11,731 nt of DNA from DATDOO01 sp035293245 (GTDB lineage: Bacteria > Pseudomonadota > Gammaproteobacteria > Methylococcales > Methylococcaceae). Positions 7,127-11,731 of this stretch are shown piece after piece. Both the position numbers and the translations under genes were made by a program. The notes beneath the pieces are model-generated. The model did no database searches. It was not told where the DNA came from and saw nothing but the letters and a program-made list of their open reading frames with translations. The stretch covers positions 1 through 11,731 of the forward strand of contig DATDOO010000256.1 of the NCBI GenBank assembly GCA_035293245.1, written 5' to 3'. Every line of letters begins with the position of its first letter. The first letter of the stretch is position 1.

Positions 7127-7815
7127 CGTTGTTCCTCCAGGTAGAAGGCCGCTAGGGCCAAGTCTTCGGGGCGGGTGATCTTGATGTTGTCCGGCCGCCC
7201 TTCCACGATGCGCGGCCGCTGCCCTTGCAGTTCCAGGGCGGAGGCTTCGTCGGTCACCACCAAACCGCGCGCCGCGGCGTCTTCCAAGGCCTGGTGCAGG
7301 GTACCGACGCGGAACATCTGCGGGGTGAGGGCGCGCCAGATCTGCTGCCGGTCCACGGTTTCCGAAATGGTGCCGCCTTCCACGCGCTTGAGGGTGTCGT
7401 GCACCGGCTGGGCCAGGATGCCGCCGACCGGGTCGTCACGCAGGGTCTCCGCCAGTTTGCGAATGTCGTCGGCATGGATGCACGGGCGGGCGGCGTCGTG
7501 CACCAGTACCCAATCGTCGTGCCGGGCCAGGCCGGCGAGGAACTCCAGGCCGTTCTTCACCGATTCTGCGCGTTCCCTGCCACCTCGGGCGGTGTGCACC
7601 CGCGGATGGCGGGCGATGGGCAGTTCCGGCCAATAGGGGTCTTCCGGACTGACCGCGACGGCGATGCCGGCAAACAGTTCCGCGGCCAGCAGCCGTTCCA
7701 GGGTGTGCTCGATGACCGTCTTGCCGCGCAATTCGAGATACTGTTTGGGCCGGTCCGCGCCCATGCGGGCGCCGACTCCGGCAGCGGGAACCACGCCCCA
7801 GAATTGGCTGTTCAA
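7123..7815 (-). CDS. ispD: 2-C-methyl-D-erythritol 4-phosphate cytidylyltransferase IspD (TTG start)
   Basis: A 230-residue enzyme that joins CTP and methylerythritol 4-phosphate in the MEP pathway. The nucleotide-binding motif VPAAGVGARMGADRPKQYL is at residues 9-27, GGRERAESVKNGL at 78-90 and VHDAARP at 105-111. The only start that keeps the N-terminal CTP-binding strand at normal spacing is a TTG at 7815-7813, which overlaps the ftsB stop as TTGA; a GGAAG ribosome site lies just upstream. The first in-frame ATG (Met18) would cut the CTP-binding loop. The rare start and overlap suggest translation is coupled to ftsB. Confidence 0.96.
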   Translation of the reverse strand: MNSQFWGVVPAAGVGARMGADRPKQYLELRGKTVIEHTLERLLAAELFAGIAVAVSPEDPYWPELPIARHPRVHTARGGRERAESVKNGLEFLAGLARHDDWVLVHDAARPCIHADDIRKLAETLRDDPVGGILAQPVHDTLKRVEGGTISETVDRQQIWRALTPQMFRVGTLHQALEDAAARGLVVTDEASALELQGQRPRIVEGRPDNIKITRPEDLALAAFYLEEQR

Positions 7816-8210
7816 TCGTCTTCCAGTGGAGTTGGGGGGGCGGATTGCGGTTTTGGGGGCGCGGGAGGTTTTTGCAATTTGCCTTTTTCCCGGTTTTTCC
7901 CCGGTGCCCTTGGCTCGGCGGGTTTCGGCTTGGGTTTTTCGTTTTCCACGACCTGGATGAACACCTCGTCGGGCTTGATCATGCCCAGGTCCTGGCGGGC
8001 GCGCTCCTCGACCGCTTCCAGCCCTTCCTTCAAATCGACGACCTCCGCCTCCAGCGCCCGGTTGCGCTCATGCAGCTTCTGCGCTTCCTGGGTGGTGCTT
8101 TCCAGGCGCTGCTGCAGGTGACGCACCTCGCGCAGGCTGCCGCCGCCGAACCACAGGCGGTATTGGAGCAGCAGCAGCATGGCGACCAGCGCCCAGAACA
8201 GCGCTCTCAC
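7812..8210 (-). CDS. ftsB: Cell division protein FtsB (GTG start, extended C-terminal tail)
   Basis: A 132-residue bitopic inner-membrane protein of the FtsQLB divisome complex. A short cytoplasmic end and one membrane helix (about residues 3-20, ending LLQYRLWFG) are followed by a periplasmic coiled coil (about 25-72) and ERARQDLGMIKPDEVFIQVV, which is typical of FtsB. After about residue 92 there is a lysine- and proline-rich tail ending in LEDD, making the protein longer than the 103-residue E. coli FtsB. The start is GTG at 8210-8208; the nearby ATG codons are out of frame and meet a stop at once. It begins 12 bases after the eno stop. Confidence 0.93.
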   Translation of the reverse strand: MRALFWALVAMLLLLQYRLWFGGGSLREVRHLQQRLESTTQEAQKLHERNRALEAEVVDLKEGLEAVEERARQDLGMIKPDEVFIQVVENEKPKPKPAEPRAPGKNREKGKLQKPPAPPKPQSAPPTPLEDD

Positions 8211-8222
8211 ATCATGAACGTC

Positions 8223-9509
<1,287 letters not shown>

Positions 9510-9605
9510 TTTTACTTCCAGGTGGTTAATGCTACGTGGTCAATCTTCCTGCCCCGCTCCGGTCAGCGATTAAGCGCCGAAGGTACCGTCCTGCGACTTA
9601 TACGC

Positions 9606-9836
9606 TGCCGAGCATCGCAGGAGAAAAGCGCAAAGGCCCGCAGGGGCGCGGCAGGGATGCCGCGCGTCGGCAGAGGGGCAGGAGCGCCTTCTGCCGACCC
9701 CGCTTTTCTCCGAGAAGCGCAGGGCACCCGAAGGGCAGCGTATCGGAGCAAGTGGTTTTGGGTACTTTTGCCGAAACAAAAGTACCTCGTCGCGCGGGGG
9801 CGAAACCCCGCATTCAAAGAAATACGCCGAAGGCAC
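9606..9836 (+). repeat. Structured repeat element, copy 1 (inward-facing, eno side)
   Basis: A GC-rich non-coding block with nested inverted repeats. GGAGAAAAGCG (9620-9630) pairs with CGCTTTTCTCC (9701-9711) and encloses two adjacent hairpins: GCGCGGCA/TGCCGCGC (9646-9653, 9658-9665) and GTCGGCAGA/TCTGCCGAC (9666-9674, 9690-9698). Further on are GGTACTTTTG/CAAAAGTACC (9761-9770, 9777-9786, 6-base loop) and GCGGGG/CCCCGC (9794-9799, 9806-9811, 6-base loop), then CATTCAAA at 9811-9818. The same modules occur in the same order on the minus strand at 10291-10545. Short open frames crossing this block look like chance. Ends are set by where similarity to copy 2 fades. Confidence 0.8.
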
Positions 9837-9897
9837 TTTGTATTACCAACGTAAACCTCAGCCGACGCTTGGGGCGATTTGTTAGCACAAAGCCTTG

Positions 9898-10230
9898 CTA
9901 TTTGCATGCCTCAAGGCCGACGTAATATGCAATCGAACCCTGAACGATAGGACCCATATTTGGATCAGGCTTGGATTTGCTCATGGCATCTAGGCTATCT
10001 CCAGTACCGAGATATTTCACAGTGCTTTCTGAGCAGTTATAGAGCCGCTTGGAATAGCTGGTACCACTGGAGCCGACTCGCTTTGTGACAATGGTGCGCT
10101 CTGACCCACTACCACCTTTCTCCAGTACTAAGAACTGTGCTTTTGGATCGGATGGAACACTCAATGGCGTCTCAGCAGCAAATGCTGATCCAGAGACGAC
10201 AATAGCAAGTGATGCAAGCTTGAATTTCAT
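9898..10230 (-). CDS. Small putative secreted protein, unknown function
   Basis: A 110-residue protein with an apparent Sec signal peptide: MKFK, a hydrophobic core LASLAIVVSGSAF, and probable cleavage after AFA at about residue 19. The mature part, about 91 residues, is polar and has two cysteines (Cys66 in LYNCSES, Cys109 in the terminal LEACK) that could form a disulfide in the periplasm. No family is recognised. The ATG at 10230 is chosen because a near-perfect AAGGAGG lies five bases upstream; an upstream extension to 10380 enters the repeat. Composition differs from its neighbours (28 GC of 60 in 9961-10020), suggesting acquisition. It sits about 61 bases from each of two inward-facing structured repeats. 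Confidence 0.75.
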   Translation of the reverse strand: MKFKLASLAIVVSGSAFAAETPLSVPSDPKAQFLVLEKGGSGSERTIVTKRVGSSGTSYSKRLYNCSESTVKYLGTGDSLDAMSKSKPDPNMGPIVQGSIAYYVGLEACK

Positions 10231-10235
10231 GGTTT

Positions 10236-10242
10236 CCTCCTT
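10236..10242 (-). promoter_or_regulatory. Strong ribosome binding site of the small secreted protein gene
   Basis: The minus strand reads AAGGAGG five bases before the ATG at 10230, a near-perfect Shine-Dalgarno sequence. It decides the start over the longer upstream frame and implies efficient translation. Confidence 0.8.
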
Positions 10243-10290
10243 ATGAATACTAACTACTTTTGTCCTCCCTCCAGAGGAAGGATAAGGTTT

Positions 10291-10545
10291 TGAGCGCCTG
10301 CGGCGAGCTTGTTTTGAATGTGGGTTCCCGGACCCACGGCCGGGTTTCTTTCTTTTGCGCGGCCAAAAGAAAGAAACCAAAGAAAAGGCCGCCCGAATGC
10401 CGCGCCGCTATCGCGGTTCCCTGTGCTCCTCGCTTGGTCCGGGAGTTGGCCGACAGGCCATCCCTGGCCAGACGGCCAACCCGCCGCATCCATGCGGCGG
10501 CCCTGCGGGTCTTTTCCGGCCCAAGCTGCGGTGCTCGGCTCGGCA
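10291..10545 (-). repeat. Structured repeat element, copy 2 (inward-facing, kdsA side)
   Basis: Read on the minus strand this matches copy 1 module by module. Shared blocks include TGCCGAGC (10545-10538), CCCGCAGGG (10509-10501), a 14-base CGAGGAGCACAGGG block (10432-10419) and CATTCAAA (10320-10313). Hairpin arms are 10481-10488/10493-10500 (8 bp, 4-base loop), 10445-10452/10473-10480 (8 bp), 10405-10408/10413-10416, and a perfect 15-bp stem 10343-10357/10364-10378 with a 6-base loop. The last is GTGGGT/ACCCAC at 10320-10325/10332-10337. Arm sequences differ from copy 1 but still pair. It lies between the small secreted gene and kdsA and could affect transcription of either. Confidence 0.8.
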
Positions 10546-10583
10546 AACGGGGTTGGGAGGTGCACGAATCTGGCAGCGTGGAT

Positions 10584-11420
10584 TTAAGTGAGGTTTTGTT
10601 CAGGGAAACCGCCCCGCTTTACCACGCGGTCGATTTCCACCAGGGTTTCCAGCAAGGGGCGCATCCGGGCTAAAGGCCAGTTGTTGGGCCCGTCGCTCAA
10701 AGCCTGATCCGGGTTGGGATGGGTCTCCATGAACAGGCCGGAAATACCCACCGCGACTGCCGCGCGGGCCAAAACCGGCACGAATTCGCGTTGGCCGCCC
10801 GAGGCGTGTCCCTGTCCACCGGGCAACTGCACCGAGTGGGTGGCGTCGTAAACCACGGGACAGCCCGTCTCGCGCATGATGGCCAGGGAGCGCATGTCGG
10901 AAACCAGGTTGTTGTAGCCGAAGGACACGCCGCGCTCGCAGGCCAGAATTTGCTGGTTGCCGGTGGCGCGGGCCTTGTCGACCACGTTCTTCATGTCCCA
11001 GGGGGCCAGGAACTGGCCTTTCTTGATGTTCACCGGCTTGCCCAGGGCCGCGACCTTCTGGATGAAGTTGGTCTGGCGGCACAGGAAGGCCGGGGTTTGC
11101 AGCACGTCCACCACCTCCGCCACTTCGTTCAAAGGGGTGTCTTCGTGGACATCGGTCAGCACCGGGACGCCGACGGTATCGCGTACCTTGGCCAGGATGC
11201 GCAAGCCTTCCTCCACGCCCAGGCCGCGGAAACTGCCGAGGGAGGAGCGGTTGGCCTTGTCGAAGGACGCCTTGAAGATGTAAGAAATGCCGAGTGCGGA
11301 GGTCATTTCCTGCATTTGACCCGCCACGTCCAGGCAAAGCTGTTCGCTTTCCACCACGCAGGGCCCGGCGATGAGGAACAGGGGCCGGTCGAGGCCGGCT
11401 TCAAAACCGCACAACTGCAT
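10584..11420 (-). CDS. kdsA: 3-deoxy-8-phosphooctulonate synthase (KDO-8-P synthase), metal-dependent type
   Basis: A 278-residue enzyme that condenses phosphoenolpyruvate with arabinose 5-phosphate to make KDO-8-phosphate for lipopolysaccharide. Landmarks are LIAGPCVVESE (16-26), FKASFDKANRSS (49-60), NIKKGQFLAPWDM (131-143), DATHSVQLPGG (192-202) and METHPNPDQALSDGPNNWP (231-249). Cys21 stands where the metal-dependent Aquifex-type enzymes have their cysteine ligand and the E. coli metal-independent enzyme has asparagine. His195, Glu232 and Asp243 match the other expected ligands. The ATG overlaps the pyrG stop by one base (TAATG), with AAGGAG (11434-11429) upstream. The frame stays open further upstream, but that is a shadow of pyrG. 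Confidence 0.97.
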   Translation of the reverse strand: MQLCGFEAGLDRPLFLIAGPCVVESEQLCLDVAGQMQEMTSALGISYIFKASFDKANRSSLGSFRGLGVEEGLRILAKVRDTVGVPVLTDVHEDTPLNEVAEVVDVLQTPAFLCRQTNFIQKVAALGKPVNIKKGQFLAPWDMKNVVDKARATGNQQILACERGVSFGYNNLVSDMRSLAIMRETGCPVVYDATHSVQLPGGQGHASGGQREFVPVLARAAVAVGISGLFMETHPNPDQALSDGPNNWPLARMRPLLETLVEIDRVVKRGGFPEQNLT

Positions 11421-11731
11421 TATTTCTGCTCCTTGGTTTTCCGGTAGTCCAGCGCAGCGCGCACGAAGCCGGCGAACAGCGGATGGCCGTTGCGCGGCGT
11501 GGAGGTGAATTCGGGATGGAACTGGCAGCCCAGGAACCACGGATGCGCCGGCAGTTCGATGATTTCCACCAGGCGGCCGTCGATGGATTTGCCGGAAATG
11601 CGCAGGCCGTGTTCCTCCAGCGTTTTCTGGTAATGGTTGTTGAATTCGTAGCGGTGGCGGTGGCGTTCGGTGATGACGTCCTTGCCGTAGGTCTTGTGCG
11701 CCAGGCTGTCTTCGACCAGGCGGCACTTCTG
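11420..11731 (-). CDS. pyrG: CTP synthase, C-terminal part (cut by window edge)
   Basis: The last 103 codons of pyrG, entering from the right edge and ending with TAA at 11422-11420. The protein makes CTP from UTP using glutamine nitrogen. The visible part is the end of the glutamine amidotransferase domain: ERHRHRYEFN, then GCQFHPEFTSTPRNGHPLF, whose His and Glu (HPE) belong to the Cys-His-Glu triad. It ends RAALDYRKTKEQK. It overlaps kdsA by one base, so the two are co-transcribed. The synthetase domain and the catalytic Cys lie outside the window. Confidence 0.96.
   Translation of the reverse strand, partial: QKCRLVEDSLAHKTYGKDVITERHRHRYEFNNHYQKTLEEHGLRISGKSIDGRLVEIIELPAHPWFLGCQFHPEFTSTPRNGHPLFAGFVRAALDYRKTKEQK

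Noticed and set aside
9575..9833. CGCCGAAGG at 9575-9583 and 9825-9833 as a target-site duplication around copy 1
   Set aside because: The second occurrence has a counterpart inside copy 2 (CGCCGCAGG), so it belongs to the repeat rather than flanking it.
9536..9925. Short open frames crossing repeat copy 1
   Set aside because: The region is made of structured inverted repeats whose changes preserve pairing, not protein, so the frames are chance.
10260..10673. Plus-strand open frames crossing repeat copy 2 and the end of kdsA
   Set aside because: They read through hairpins and antisense to kdsA and show no protein-like conservation between the two repeat copies.

Overview
The window looks like a gammaproteobacterial chromosome. 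The right two thirds carry the housekeeping series pyrG, kdsA, eno, ftsB, ispD, ispF, truD, all on the minus strand. GC is high here (46 of 60 bases in 6661-6720, 38 of 60 in 9181-9240). A type I methanotroph or other non-enteric gammaproteobacterium would fit, but the family is a guess. KdsA carries the cysteine of the metal-dependent class, which also argues against an E. coli-like enteric.

Left region (1-4301, plus strand). The window opens in the last 28 codons of a probable IS200/IS605-type transposase. Hairpins typical of an element end follow. After about 200 bases without a convincing gene comes a tight three-gene operon with lower GC than the core (29 of 60 bases in 2221-2280): an OLD/DUF3696-like AAA ATPase, a TOPRIM-domain protein joined by an ATGA overlap, and a DUF262 (GmrSD N-terminal-like) protein six bases further on. 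This has the architecture of a phage-defence module. The ATPase plus TOPRIM pair recalls PARIS (AriA/AriB) and OLD systems, and the DUF262 protein recalls GmrSD, BrxU and SspE. The ATPase has ETNS where this superfamily usually has ETHS, and the DUF262 protein shows no recognisable HNH motif.

Middle (4391-5510, plus strand). A glutathione S-transferase-like gene is followed after 16 bases by an unidentified small membrane protein with four predicted helices. These converge on truD.

Housekeeping operon (5574-9509, minus strand). The order of transcription is eno, ftsB, ispD, ispF, truD, with a 12-base gap after eno and 4-base overlaps at every later junction. It joins glycolysis, the divisome, two MEP-pathway steps and tRNA pseudouridylation.

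eno-kdsA gap (9510-10583). Where eno and kdsA might be expected to be close neighbours, a roughly 1.07-kb block intervenes. It holds a low-GC gene for a 110-residue putative secreted protein, bracketed by two copies of a 230-255-bp structured repeat that face inward. The two copies keep the same hairpins in the same order although the paired bases differ (compensatory changes). This is the second notable signal in the window.

Right end (10584-11731, minus strand). kdsA and the 3' end of pyrG overlap by one base (TAATG).
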